Positions 24,670 through 32,925 of a stretch of 64,000 bases of DNA are shown piece after piece. The first letter of the stretch is position 1, and each line of letters starts with the position of its first letter. A program made the position numbers and the translations under genes. The notes under the pieces were generated by a model. That model was not told the DNA's origin, searched no databases, and worked only from the letters and a program-made list of their open reading frames with translations. The stretch is from Zeimonas sp050187175 (GTDB lineage Bacteria; Pseudomonadota; Gammaproteobacteria; Burkholderiales; Burkholderiaceae_E), in assembly GCA_050187175.1 (NCBI GenBank), contig JBFWXS010000004.1:62001-126000 (forward strand), given 5' to 3'.

Positions 24670-25908
24670 TCAAACGGCCTCGGCCCGCGGCCCCCGTATG
24701 CAATCAGACGCGAGCTGCGCGTCGATCTCGTCGGCGGTGCAGCCGGCTTCGCGCAGGATCTCCACGGTGTGCTGCCCGACGGCGGGCACCCGCGGCGCCG
24801 GGCCGCGCGCGCTCCAGGCGGGCGCGCCGGGCAGCTGAACCAGCGGGCAGGCCCCGATGCCGGCGACGTCCAGCGTCTCGACCAGGCGCATGGCCTGCGT
24901 CTGCGGCGCCGACAGGAATTCGTCCAGCGTGCGGACGGCGCTCGCCATCACACCGAACTGCACGAAGTGTGCTTCCCACTCCAGCGCCGTGCGCTCGCCC
25001 AGCACCTGCTTCACGATCGCGTGGAGCTCGTCGGTGTGAGCCGCCCGCAGCGCCGGGGTGCGGAAGCGCTCGTCAAGCGCCAGTTCGGGGCGCGCCAATG
25101 CCGCGCAGAAACGCTCGAACTCCTTGGGGTGCCGGAACGCCAGCATCAGCAGACCCGCTCGCGTCGGGAACTCGCCGGTGGGCGGCGCGAACTTGGCGTC
25201 GCCCAGCGTGCCCCCGCTCATCAAGTGGCCGACGATGCGCGGCGACAGGAATGCGGCCATGGCACCGATCAGCGACAGCTCCAGCCGCGCGCCTCGTCCG
25301 AAGCGCAGCTGCCCGATCAGCGCGCTGCTAAGCGCCTGGTAGGCGTACAGCCCGGTGATCTGGTCGGCGACGACGATGTTGCGGGTCCGATGCGGCTTGC
25401 CGTCGGCGTCGGCGTTGATGCTCATCCAGCCGGAGAAGGCCTGCATGATCTGATCGATGACGCCGAGCTCGCGCCATGGCCCCTCGTGCCCGAAGCCCGA
25501 GATCGACGCGTAGACCAGGCCGGGCCGGTCCGCCGACAGCTCGTCGTAGCCGAGGCCGAGCCGCTGGATCACGCCGGGCCTGAAGCTTTCCATGACGATG
25601 TGGCAGCCTGCGGCTATCCGCCGCGCCAGCGCCTGGGCATCCGGCTGCTTCAGGTCGATGGCCAGGCTGCGCTTGCCGATATTGGTCGCGACCGCGGCAG
25701 GCGCGTGCCCGCGGTACTGCTGGCGGCTGGAGCGCAGCCAGTCTCCCTCGAAGGGCTCGACCTTGATGACGTCGGCGCCTTGCGCCGCCAGCATCATAGA
25801 GCAGTAAGGCCCCGCCACGCCCTGCGTCAGGTCGAATACGCGGATTCCTTGCAGCGGCAGTGGAGCCGGGGCCGGTGCCCCCGCGGCGTCGATCGCGGAG
25901 TCAGTCAT
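24670..25908 (-). CDS. CaiB/BaiF (class III) CoA-transferase of cassette 2
   Basis: The 412-residue protein shows QGIRVFDLTQGVAGPYCSMM, ADVIKVEPFEGDWLR and VVADQITGLYAYQALSSALI with the presumptive catalytic Asp. It transfers CoA to a carboxylate. It starts 25 bases after the dioxygenase stop. It is a paralogue of the protein at 4726-5994, which occupies the equivalent position in cassette 1, though the two are quite diverged. Confidence 0.9.
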   Translation of the reverse strand: MTDSAIDAAGAPAPAPLPLQGIRVFDLTQGVAGPYCSMMLAAQGADVIKVEPFEGDWLRSSRQQYRGHAPAAVATNIGKRSLAIDLKQPDAQALARRIAAGCHIVMESFRPGVIQRLGLGYDELSADRPGLVYASISGFGHEGPWRELGVIDQIMQAFSGWMSINADADGKPHRTRNIVVADQITGLYAYQALSSALIGQLRFGRGARLELSLIGAMAAFLSPRIVGHLMSGGTLGDAKFAPPTGEFPTRAGLLMLAFRHPKEFERFCAALARPELALDERFRTPALRAAHTDELHAIVKQVLGERTALEWEAHFVQFGVMASAVRTLDEFLSAPQTQAMRLVETLDVAGIGACPLVQLPGAPAWSARGPAPRVPAVGQHTVEILREAGCTADEIDAQLASDCIRGPRAEAV

Positions 25909-25933
25909 GTCGGTTCATCAAGCAGTCGGTTCA

Positions 25934-27445
25934 TCAAGCCGGAATCATGGCCGGATCGCGATTCTCGCCGCGGATCCGGTCGCCTTCGACCCAGCATCCG
26001 TGCACGCCCGCCGAGATCCGTTCCGGCAGCACGATAGTCGCAACCGGTCCGCGCGAGATGTCGCGTGCGTCCAGCACCAGGCATTCGGACCGATCCTGCA
26101 TCATATCGATGACGTAGACGATGACATAGCCGTCGTCTTCCGCCTTCGCGCCCAGCCGGCGCGCCATTGCCGGCTCGCTGCCGAAGCGGCCCGCACCGAA
26201 CTCGAAGCGCTGCGTCTGGCCGGTGTGCAGGTCGAAGCGCTTCAGGCCGCGGAACAGCCATTCGCCGGGCTGGTACAGCACGTTGTAGCTGTACCGATAC
26301 GGCAGGCCGACGTAGTCGTTGCTGACGATAGGGAACTCGGTGATCTCGTCGTCGAGATACTGCTCGGTCGTCTTGCCGGTCTTCAGGTTGAAGCGCCAGC
26401 GATGCATGAGCGTCGGATTATTGTGCTTGTCCAGCCGCGCCTTGATCCGCGCATAGATGTCCTTGCTGTCGGCGACGCCGACCGGGTGCAGCTTCGGTTC
26501 CGGCATGATGCAGCCGTCCATGACGATCTCGTCGCCGTCCTCGTAGCAGTTGGCCAGGTGCAGGATGTGGCAGGCCTTGGCCTCGAACCAGCGCACCTGG
26601 GCATTGTCGCCGTGGCGAGGGATGACGCCGAATCGCGCCGGCATGTCGCGGTTGAAGGTGATCTTGCGCCGGCCGTGCTTGAGCTCCTCGGGGTCGAAGA
26701 AGTGCGGCGTATCGTGCAGGATCGAATAATTGCGGGTAATGCCCAGGTCATGCGGCCAGCGCGGTCCGGGCAGCTCGATCGGCACGTAGTGGACGAGCTG
26801 GTTGTTCCGGTCTATGACCCCGTAGTTCATGTAGGGCCAGGTCTCCGGATAGTTGAAGAACATCAGCTCGCCCGTCATCGGGTCGACCTTGTAGTGCGAT
26901 GCGATGCCGTCCTTCAGCAGCCGCGCCCAGTTCGAGTCCGGCCCCAGCGTCTCCATCGTGACCGGATCCAGCCGCCACGGTTCGCTGCCCTGCGACATGG
27001 TGGCCAGCAGCAGACCGGCGTGGCAGATGATGTCGGTGCCCGCATTGTCCTTCATCGATCCCATCGCGCCCCAGCCGCGCCGCGCGCCCTTCTCGGGCTC
27101 GAGGATGCCGGTCCACAGCGACTTGCGCGCCGCCTGCTCGGCCAGGAACCCGGTCGTGTGCACGAAGCGGTTGCGATAGGTGGCGCGGCCCTCGTGGAAC
27201 TGCATGGCGTGCAGCATGCCGTCGCCGTCGAACGGGTGGTACATCCCCTGCGGCTGGTGAATCTGGTTGTGCGTATTGCGGATATAGATGCCGTCGAGGT
27301 CCTTGGGGATCTCGCCGATCACCGTCAGGCTGTCGCTGCTGGCCACGTACTCGTTGACGTTCGGCCGGAAGGCGCCGTTCAGGAAGGGATGCTCGCTCGG
27401 CTGCAGCGTCGACACGACGCGCGGTTCTATGGTCTGGATGCTCAT
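25934..27445 (-). CDS. Carotenoid-oxygenase-family dioxygenase of cassette 2
   Basis: The 503-residue beta-propeller enzyme retains all four iron ligands: His184 (ASHYKV), His232 (WPHDLGI), His296 (LHLANCYE) and His482 (GVHGCW). It aligns end to end with the protein at 6821-8299 (for example YHPFDGDGMLHAM and RRGWGAMGSMKDNAGTDII). Start 27445 has CAGGAGA upstream. A same-frame extension to 28480 overlaps the hydrolase gene and is rejected. The order Bug, hydrolases, dioxygenase, CoA-transferase points to cleavage of a double bond followed by CoA activation of the acid product. Confidence 0.9.
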   Translation of the reverse strand: MSIQTIEPRVVSTLQPSEHPFLNGAFRPNVNEYVASSDSLTVIGEIPKDLDGIYIRNTHNQIHQPQGMYHPFDGDGMLHAMQFHEGRATYRNRFVHTTGFLAEQAARKSLWTGILEPEKGARRGWGAMGSMKDNAGTDIICHAGLLLATMSQGSEPWRLDPVTMETLGPDSNWARLLKDGIASHYKVDPMTGELMFFNYPETWPYMNYGVIDRNNQLVHYVPIELPGPRWPHDLGITRNYSILHDTPHFFDPEELKHGRRKITFNRDMPARFGVIPRHGDNAQVRWFEAKACHILHLANCYEDGDEIVMDGCIMPEPKLHPVGVADSKDIYARIKARLDKHNNPTLMHRWRFNLKTGKTTEQYLDDEITEFPIVSNDYVGLPYRYSYNVLYQPGEWLFRGLKRFDLHTGQTQRFEFGAGRFGSEPAMARRLGAKAEDDGYVIVYVIDMMQDRSECLVLDARDISRGPVATIVLPERISAGVHGCWVEGDRIRGENRDPAMIPA

Positions 27446-27477
27446 GCAAGTCTCCTGCGTAAGTCCGTAGGGCTCGG

Positions 27478-28287
27478 TCAGCGCGTTCCGCGCGCCTGCG
27501 CGGCGACGCTGTCCGCGAAGGCCAGCAGCGCTCGATTGAAGTCCTCGGGCTGCTCGGCGAACGCGTAGTGGCCGGCTTTCGGGATGCTGACGAAGCGCGA
27601 GTCGCGGATGACTTCGGTCAGCCGTCGCATCACTTCGGGCCGTCCGACCTTGTCGTCCTCGCCCGCGATCAGCAGCGTCGGTACGGCGAGGCTCGCCAGC
27701 GTTTCCTCGCCGTCGTACAGCGTGATGGCCTCGATCGCGGAGATCAGCGTTTCCCGCCGCGTCCGCAGCGCCACTTCGGTGACCAGGTCGACCAGCTCGC
27801 CGTGCGACTGCGGCGAGAACATTCCCTTGACGACGGGCGCCGCCGCTTCGACGAACGGCACGCCGCGCTTCAGCGGCGCGATCCGTTCCTCGATGAAGGT
27901 GATCTTGTCGGCGTCCGGCTTGCGGGCGAACGACGCGGCCGTGGCCGAGATCACCACGCCGTGCACGCGCCCGCCGGCGAGCTTCGCCACCAGCGGCGCG
28001 GTGATTCCGCCCATGCTGTGGCCAACCACGATGTTGCAGGCTGTCCCGGTCCGCTCGATGAGCCGCACCGCCGCGTCGGCGAGCCCTTCGATGCGGATGC
28101 CGCCGTCCGGCAGCGGGCTGAGGCCGTAGCCGGGCGCATCCCAGGCGACCACGCGATAGCCGGCGCCGAACAGGACTTCGAGCTCGTGACGGAAATAGTC
28201 CTTGGAGCCGTAGGCACCGTGCAGCAGGAAGATCGTCGTGTCGGCGTCGCCGACGACCTGGTAGTCGGGAAAACGGTAGTTGTGCAT
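27478..28287 (-). CDS. Alpha/beta-fold hydrolase of cassette 2
   Basis: The 269-residue hydrolase has FLLHGAYGSKDYFRH, the nucleophile elbow GHSMGG, the acid region AGEDDKVGRPE and the His loop PKAGHYAFAEQPEDFN. It is the direct paralogue of the hydrolase at 5997-6809; both share LLHGAYG and YRVVAWDAPGYG. It lies 32 bases upstream of the dioxygenase and five bases after the second hydrolase. Whether it cleaves an ester or a carbon-carbon bond is not evident. Confidence 0.88.
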   Translation of the reverse strand: MHNYRFPDYQVVGDADTTIFLLHGAYGSKDYFRHELEVLFGAGYRVVAWDAPGYGLSPLPDGGIRIEGLADAAVRLIERTGTACNIVVGHSMGGITAPLVAKLAGGRVHGVVISATAASFARKPDADKITFIEERIAPLKRGVPFVEAAAPVVKGMFSPQSHGELVDLVTEVALRTRRETLISAIEAITLYDGEETLASLAVPTLLIAGEDDKVGRPEVMRRLTEVIRDSRFVSIPKAGHYAFAEQPEDFNRALLAFADSVAAQARGTR

Positions 28288-28292
28288 GTTCG

Positions 28293-29018
28293 CTACTCGC
28301 TGGGAGAAGAAGCGGCCGTCGCCGTGCCCGCATCGCCGATCCAGGCGGCAAGCAGGCTCGCGACGGCCGCGGGCTGTTCGAGAACGGCCAGGTGCCCGGC
28401 GGCTTCCACGACGGCCGTCCTGGCGCCCGGAATGCGCGCCGCGTAGCCGAGCACCGAGGCCGGCGGCACCACCTGGTCATGGCTGGCGGTCATGACGAGC
28501 GTCGGCAGCGATCCGTCGAGCAGCGCGCTGCGGTCGGGCCGCGCCATGACGGCCTGCGTATGCGCGATGTAGCGCTGTGCGCCGTAGTCGGCCACCATCG
28601 CGCGGCGCGCGGCGACCAGCGCCGGGTTCTTCAGGCTGTCCGGATGCATGGTGTTCGCGGACGCGGCCTCGACCATCGCCAGATGCTCGCCCTTGCGCGC
28701 CCGCTCGATCGCCGCCTGGCGGCGTTCGCGCTGCGCGTCGCTATCGGCGAACGGCGTCGAGCATAGCATCGCGATGCCTTGCACCCGCGCGCGGTAGCGC
28801 TCGAGGATCGCCATCGCGACATAGCCGCCGAACGAGAAGCCGGCCAGCCAGAAGCGCTCGGGGAAACCGGCCGCCAGCGCGTCGGCGATGGCGTCGACGC
28901 TGGGCAGGGCGGGGCAGTTCACGGGGTGCGGCTGTATGGCGGCGGGTAGTGCGGCGATCACGCCGTCGAACGCCGCCGCCGTATTGTTCAGGCCGGGGAT
29001 CAGCACCAGATGCGGCAT
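28293..29018 (-). CDS. Second alpha/beta-fold hydrolase of cassette 2
   Basis: The 241-residue hydrolase is of a different subfamily: LVLIPGLNNTAAAFDGV, the nucleophile elbow GFSFGG (Ser), TASHDQVVPPASVLG for the acid, and EAAGHLAVLEQP for the His. It has no counterpart in cassette 1. It starts 16 bases downstream of the Bug receptor gene, so the cassette is a single transcription unit. Confidence 0.87.
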   Translation of the reverse strand: MPHLVLIPGLNNTAAAFDGVIAALPAAIQPHPVNCPALPSVDAIADALAAGFPERFWLAGFSFGGYVAMAILERYRARVQGIAMLCSTPFADSDAQRERRQAAIERARKGEHLAMVEAASANTMHPDSLKNPALVAARRAMVADYGAQRYIAHTQAVMARPDRSALLDGSLPTLVMTASHDQVVPPASVLGYAARIPGARTAVVEAAGHLAVLEQPAAVASLLAAWIGDAGTATAASSPSE

Positions 29019-29034
29019 GGCTTCAGCTCCTCGC

Positions 29035-30009
29035 TCAACGCAGCCGGACGGCGCCGGATTCGATCAGCTTGCGATACGCGCGGCTGTCGTCGTCGATGGT
29101 CGAGCGGAAGGCTTCGCGGCTCGTGCCCACCGGCACGTAGCCGGTCGCCGACAGGCTCCTGGCCACCTGCGGATCCTGGATGGCTTTGACGAAGGCGCGG
29201 TTCAGGCGATCGAGCACCGGCGCCGGCACGGCGGCCGGAGCGATATAGCCGACCCAGCCATTGGTCACGAAGTCGATCCCCAGTTCGCGGAAGGTCGGCA
29301 CCTCGGGATAGGCTTCGACGCGCTGCTTGGAGGTCACGGCGATCGCCCTGACCCGGTTCGACTTGACGTAGCTCTGCGCGCTGGTGCCGGCCAGCGCGAA
29401 CTGGATCGCCCCCGACGCGACGTCGCTCATGACGGCGCTCTCGCCTTTGTAGGCGACGTGCTCGACGTCGATGCCGAGCTTCTGCGTCATGAGCACGGTA
29501 TTGAAATGAAAGCTCGTGCCCAGGCCCGGCGTCCCGTAGTTGAAGCGCCCCGGCTGGCTGCGTACGCGTTCGGTGAACTCGCGCAGGCCGCCCGTGGGCA
29601 GGAAGCCATTGTTCGTCACCAGCACGGTGAAGGTGTCGACCGCCAGCGTGATCGGCGCGAAGTCCTTCATCGGCTCCAGCCCGTAGCCCGGATCGGTCAG
29701 CGGCTGCGTGATCATCGTGCCGGGAACGGCCAGCGCGATCGTGTAGCCGTCGGCCGGCGCGCGCTTCAGCAGCTCGAGGCCGATCTTGCCACCCGCGCCG
29801 GGCCGGTTCTCGACCACCAGTGTCTGCCCGAGCTCGCGCTGCACTGCAGCGGACAGGATGCGCGTGACCGTGTCGGTCAGCCCGCCGGCCGAATAGGGAA
29901 CGATGACGGTGATCGGCCGCTCCGGCCATGTACTGGCCGCCGCCGGTGCGGCGCAGCACAGGAATGCGCTCGCCAGCAGGCCGAGCGTCGTCAGTTTCTT
30001 CAGTGCCAT
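29035..30009 (-). CDS. Bug-family (TctC) solute receptor of cassette 2
   Basis: The 324-residue receptor has a signal peptide (KKLTTLGLLASAFLCCAAPA) and Bug motifs WPERPITVIVPYSAGGLTDT, ENRPGAGGKIG and VAYKGESAVMSDVASG. GGAGACG precedes ATG 30009; an upstream same-frame reading to 30207 overlaps the divergent promoter and is rejected. It is the first gene of cassette 2. In cassette 1 the receptor is last instead. Confidence 0.9.
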   Translation of the reverse strand: MALKKLTTLGLLASAFLCCAAPAAASTWPERPITVIVPYSAGGLTDTVTRILSAAVQRELGQTLVVENRPGAGGKIGLELLKRAPADGYTIALAVPGTMITQPLTDPGYGLEPMKDFAPITLAVDTFTVLVTNNGFLPTGGLREFTERVRSQPGRFNYGTPGLGTSFHFNTVLMTQKLGIDVEHVAYKGESAVMSDVASGAIQFALAGTSAQSYVKSNRVRAIAVTSKQRVEAYPEVPTFRELGIDFVTNGWVGYIAPAAVPAPVLDRLNRAFVKAIQDPQVARSLSATGYVPVGTSREAFRSTIDDDSRAYRKLIESGAVRLR

Positions 30010-30085
30010 GGGGTCGTCTCCTGGAATCTTCGAGCCGGCGGATATTGGTGGCAGCGGCCGCCGCCGGCCAGGGGCCGATGCGGCC

Positions 30086-30104
30086 GGTTCCGAAATGCGG
30101 AACC
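30086..30104. promoter_or_regulatory. IclR-type operator between Bug and second iclR gene
   Basis: GGTTCCG-AAATG-CGGAACC is a perfect 7-bp inverted repeat. Its core (30087-30103) has the same GTTC-N9-GAAC layout as the sites near the other iclR gene, though the inner bases are GC-rich. It lies 77 bases upstream of the Bug start and 90 bases upstream of the regulator start. No tandem copy is seen at 20 bp. Confidence 0.65.
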
Positions 30105-30193
30105 CGCGCCATATCAAAAGCGCGGCCGCCGCGGTTAACATCAGCGTCTGGAGCAAAGTGCCCGCCGTTCCCGTTGCGCCTGACGCCTCCGAT

Positions 30194-31072
30194 ATGACTC
30201 GCCGCATCTCCCGTACCGCCGCGAAGGTGTCGGAACATGCCTACGACGTCGTACGGCTCGACTTCGTCTCGTCGCTGGCCAAGGGCCTGGCGGTGCTCGA
30301 GGCCTTCGACCAGGGAGAGCTGCTGGGCAACCAGGAGCTGATGCAGCGCACCGGGCTGCCGAAAGCCACCGTGTCGCGGCTGACCGGCACGCTCGCGGCG
30401 CTCGGCTACCTGCGCATGGACGAACGCAGCCGCAAGTTCGTCATAGGCGCGCGCGTGCTCGGCATAGGCGCTCGCGTGCAGCGGCACATCGGCCTGCAGC
30501 GCGTGGCGCGGCCGTTCATGGAGAAGCTGGCTCACGAGCTGGATGTGTCGGTCATCCTCGGTGTCGGCGACGGGCCGAGCCTGATCTTTCTCGACGTGGT
30601 CCGACCCATCCGTCCGCGCCTGGTCGTCAATACCGGCAACGGCTCCGTCATGCCGGTCGAGAGCACCGCGGTCGGCATGGCCTATCTGCTGGGCACCGTG
30701 GTCAGCGAGCGCGCGCGGCTGATCGAATCGCTGCGCCGCCGCTACCCCGCCGGCGAATGGGACGCCATTCGCAGGAAGATCGAGCGCGCGCATCGCGACT
30801 ACGCCGCGCATGGCTTCGTCGTTTCGCGCCATGACCGCCAGGGCTCGGTGAGCGGCGTCGGCGTGCCGATGCCGCTCGATGCGAAGGGCGTCTTCGCGTT
30901 CAGCTGCGTGGGGCCGTCGTTCGAGATGTCGATGACGCGCCTGATGCGCGTGATGGGGCCGCGGCTGGTCGAGACGGTGGACTTGATTCGGGACGCGATG
31001 CAGGGGGCGCCGAACGCATCGCCTGCGCCTCGTCGGGCAACTGGTCAAGCTGCGGCGAGGCGGCGATCGTAG
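30194..31072 (+). CDS. IclR-family regulator of cassette 2
   Basis: The 292-residue protein has an N-terminal winged helix (LGNQELMQRTGLPKATVSRL) and an IclR effector domain (PVESTAVGMAYLLG, RHDRQGSVSGVGVPMPLDAK). ATG 30194 is used; a longer frame from 29903 runs over the divergent gene. It is divergent from the cassette 2 operon with a palindrome between them, so it is probably the local regulator. Confidence 0.9.
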   Translation: MTRRISRTAAKVSEHAYDVVRLDFVSSLAKGLAVLEAFDQGELLGNQELMQRTGLPKATVSRLTGTLAALGYLRMDERSRKFVIGARVLGIGARVQRHIGLQRVARPFMEKLAHELDVSVILGVGDGPSLIFLDVVRPIRPRLVVNTGNGSVMPVESTAVGMAYLLGTVVSERARLIESLRRRYPAGEWDAIRRKIERAHRDYAAHGFVVSRHDRQGSVSGVGVPMPLDAKGVFAFSCVGPSFEMSMTRLMRVMGPRLVETVDLIRDAMQGAPNASPAPRRATGQAAARRRS

Positions 31073-31233
31073 TGCGGGCAGGTCTTAGCTCAAACACCGG
31101 TACGATGCAAGCCGAAGCGCCATCCTGCTGCTGAGGAGGCGGGAATTGCGGCCGCGGCGCACTGCTGAGCTTACGATAGGCGCGCCTGCCCGCCCGGGCT
31201 CCCTGTCGCACTCATCATGGAGGATCTCTACGG

Positions 31234-31698
31234 ATGAACCAGTCGCCTTCCCGCACATCCGTCAGCAAGCTGCTCGCGCTTGCCGCCTGCGCACTGCTGA
31301 TGCCGCTGCAAGCGTCCGCGCAACAGATGGTCAGCGTGACCGGCAACGAAGTGAACTTTCGCGAGGGGCCGGGAAGCCGCTATGAATCGAACTGGCTGCT
31401 GGCTCGCGGTTATCCGCTGCAGGTCATCGGCCGGCAGGGCAGCTGGCTCAAGGTGCGCGACTTCGAGAACGACCAGGGCTGGGTCCATCGCTCGCTCACC
31501 GGCAAGGTCCCGCATCACATCGTGAAGAGCCGGGTGGCCAATGTGCGTGCGCTGCCGTCGACGCAGAGCCGGGTGCTCGGCAAGCTCGCCTATGGCGACG
31601 TCGTGAAGACGGTCAAGCGGCAGGAGGGCTGGGTCAAGGTGCGCCAGGAGGGCGGATTGACCGGCTGGATCGCTCGCCGCCTGCTGTGGGGCTGGTGA
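31234..31698 (+). CDS. Exported protein with two bacterial SH3 domains
   Basis: The 154-residue product has a signal peptide (LLALAACALLMPLQASAQQ) and two SH3_3 domains. These are EVNFREGPGSRYESNWLLAR...GWVHRSLTG and VANVRALPSTQSRVLGKLAY...GWIARRLLW. Periplasmic SH3b proteins are thought to bind cell-wall peptides. A GGAGG site lies about nine bases upstream. The gene stands alone and is convergent with the potassium-channel gene. Confidence 0.9.
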   Translation: MNQSPSRTSVSKLLALAACALLMPLQASAQQMVSVTGNEVNFREGPGSRYESNWLLARGYPLQVIGRQGSWLKVRDFENDQGWVHRSLTGKVPHHIVKSRVANVRALPSTQSRVLGKLAYGDVVKTVKRQEGWVKVRQEGGLTGWIARRLLWGW

Positions 31699-31733
31699 GG
31701 GCCGACAAGCCGTCGGCGAAGAGGCCCGGCAGG

Positions 31734-31753
31734 GGCCCCCGAAAGGGGGGGCC
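31734..31753 (+). terminator. GC-rich hairpin between convergent genes
   Basis: GGCCCCC-GAAA-GGGGG(GG)CC forms a very stable stem with a GNRA-type loop and a two-base bulge, 36 bases after the SH3-gene stop. There is no T-run, so it may be only a transcription pause or end barrier. Directly after it comes an 11-bp repeat, CAGCGGCCCGA, at 31767-31777 and 31778-31788 with an imperfect third copy at 31789-31799. Confidence 0.45.
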
Positions 31754-31798
31754 GGCAGAGGCCCCACAGCGGCCCGACAGCGGCCCGACAGCGGCCCG

Positions 31799-32671
31799 TC
31801 AAGGCCGGGGCAGGCGGGCTCCGCAGGCCTTGCAGAACCTTGCATCCGAATCGTGCCCTTCGAGCAGGCATTCGCCGCAGACGCGCGACAGCGCGCGCCG
31901 GCGTGAGGCCTGCTGCGTCATCTCGACGGTGACGATGCCGGTGGGTACTGCCAGCACGCCCCAGCCGAGCAGCATCATCACCGACGCGATGAAGCGTCCC
32001 AGCCCGGTGTGCGGCGTGATATCGCCGAAGCCGACGGTCGCCAGCGTCGAGATCGCCCAGTAGATGCTCGTCGGAATGCTGGTGAAGCCGTTCTCCGGCC
32101 CTTCGACGACGTACATGATCGTGCCCATCACCAGGACGATCAGCAGCACGGTCACGAGGAACACCATGATCTTGCGCGCGCTCGCGGCCAGCGCACGCGC
32201 CAGCATCGTGTATTCGTCGACGAACGCGCGCAGCTTGAAGATGCGGAACACCCGCAGAAGGCGCAGCGCGCGTATGCCTATCAGCAGCGACAGCTCCGGC
32301 ATCAGCAGCGCCGCATAGGCCGGCAGGAACGACAGCAGGTCGACGATGCCGTAGAAGCTGGCCGCGTACCGCGGCCGGTTCCGCACGCACAGCAGCCGCA
32401 GCACGTACTCGATCGTGAAGAGGGCGGTGAAGCCCCATTCGAGGCCCTGGAACCAGCCGCCGAAGCGGCGCGACAGCGATTCGGTGCTGTCGGCCATCAC
32501 GACTGCCAGGCTGGCCAGGATGACCGCCGTCAGCAGTTGATCGAAGCGGCGCCCCTGCGGCGTGTCGGCCTCGAACATGACGGTGTACAGCCGGTTTCGC
32601 CAGCCGGTCTCCGGCTTGCCGAGCTCGTCGGTGGATGGGTAGCGGGCGGTGAGGTTGCGACTCTTCGCCAA
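31799..32671 (-). CDS. Voltage-gated potassium channel with C-terminal zinc-ribbon-like tail
   Basis: The 290-residue membrane protein has six predicted helices, an S4 voltage sensor with regularly spaced Arg (RALRLLRVFRIFKLR), and a pore loop with the selectivity filter TLATVGFGDITP. The C-terminus ends in two CxxC pairs (RVCGECLLEG and FCKACGARL), a likely zinc ribbon rather than a cyclic-nucleotide domain. The start appears to be TTG at 32671: a GGAGAG site lies eight bases upstream and no ATG is near. It is convergent with the SH3 gene. Confidence 0.9.
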   Translation of the reverse strand: MAKSRNLTARYPSTDELGKPETGWRNRLYTVMFEADTPQGRRFDQLLTAVILASLAVVMADSTESLSRRFGGWFQGLEWGFTALFTIEYVLRLLCVRNRPRYAASFYGIVDLLSFLPAYAALLMPELSLLIGIRALRLLRVFRIFKLRAFVDEYTMLARALAASARKIMVFLVTVLLIVLVMGTIMYVVEGPENGFTSIPTSIYWAISTLATVGFGDITPHTGLGRFIASVMMLLGWGVLAVPTGIVTVEMTQQASRRRALSRVCGECLLEGHDSDARFCKACGARLPRP

Positions 32672-32720
32672 GACGGGTTCTCTCCTGTCGCGCAGGTAGC
32701 GTCAGCCTGCGCAGCCATTC

Positions 32721-32786
32721 TATCGAGCCGCCGCCAGCAGCGTTTCGAGCCGCCGTCAGCAGCCTATCGAGCCGCCGCCTCCAGGA
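32721..32786. repeat. Three-copy 22-bp tandem repeat
   Basis: Units 32721-32742, 32743-32764 and 32765-32786 share TATCGAGCCGCCGCCAGCAG with a few changes. They occupy the gap between the potassium-channel gene and the Rieske operon. An AT-rich stretch at 32827-32875, probably the operon promoter region, follows. Confidence 0.88.
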
Positions 32787-32925
32787 GCCGGCCGTTCGGT
32801 GCCGGAGGCGCTTGCAGGGTCTTGCGTGAAAAACTAGAAAAGTGCTGTAATGTGGGAAAATTGAATTTACCGAGAAACTGCGATCCGCACCCTCCGCGGG
32901 CCAGCAGTGACAGCGAGGACGACAC

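Noticed and set aside
27446..28480. N-terminal extension of the cassette 2 dioxygenase to 848 residues
   Set aside because: The added part overlaps the hydrolase gene in another frame, and a good ribosome site precedes ATG 27445.
29000..31048. A 682-residue minus-strand frame across Bug and iclR
   Set aside because: It overlaps two supported genes in other frames and lacks recognisable domains.
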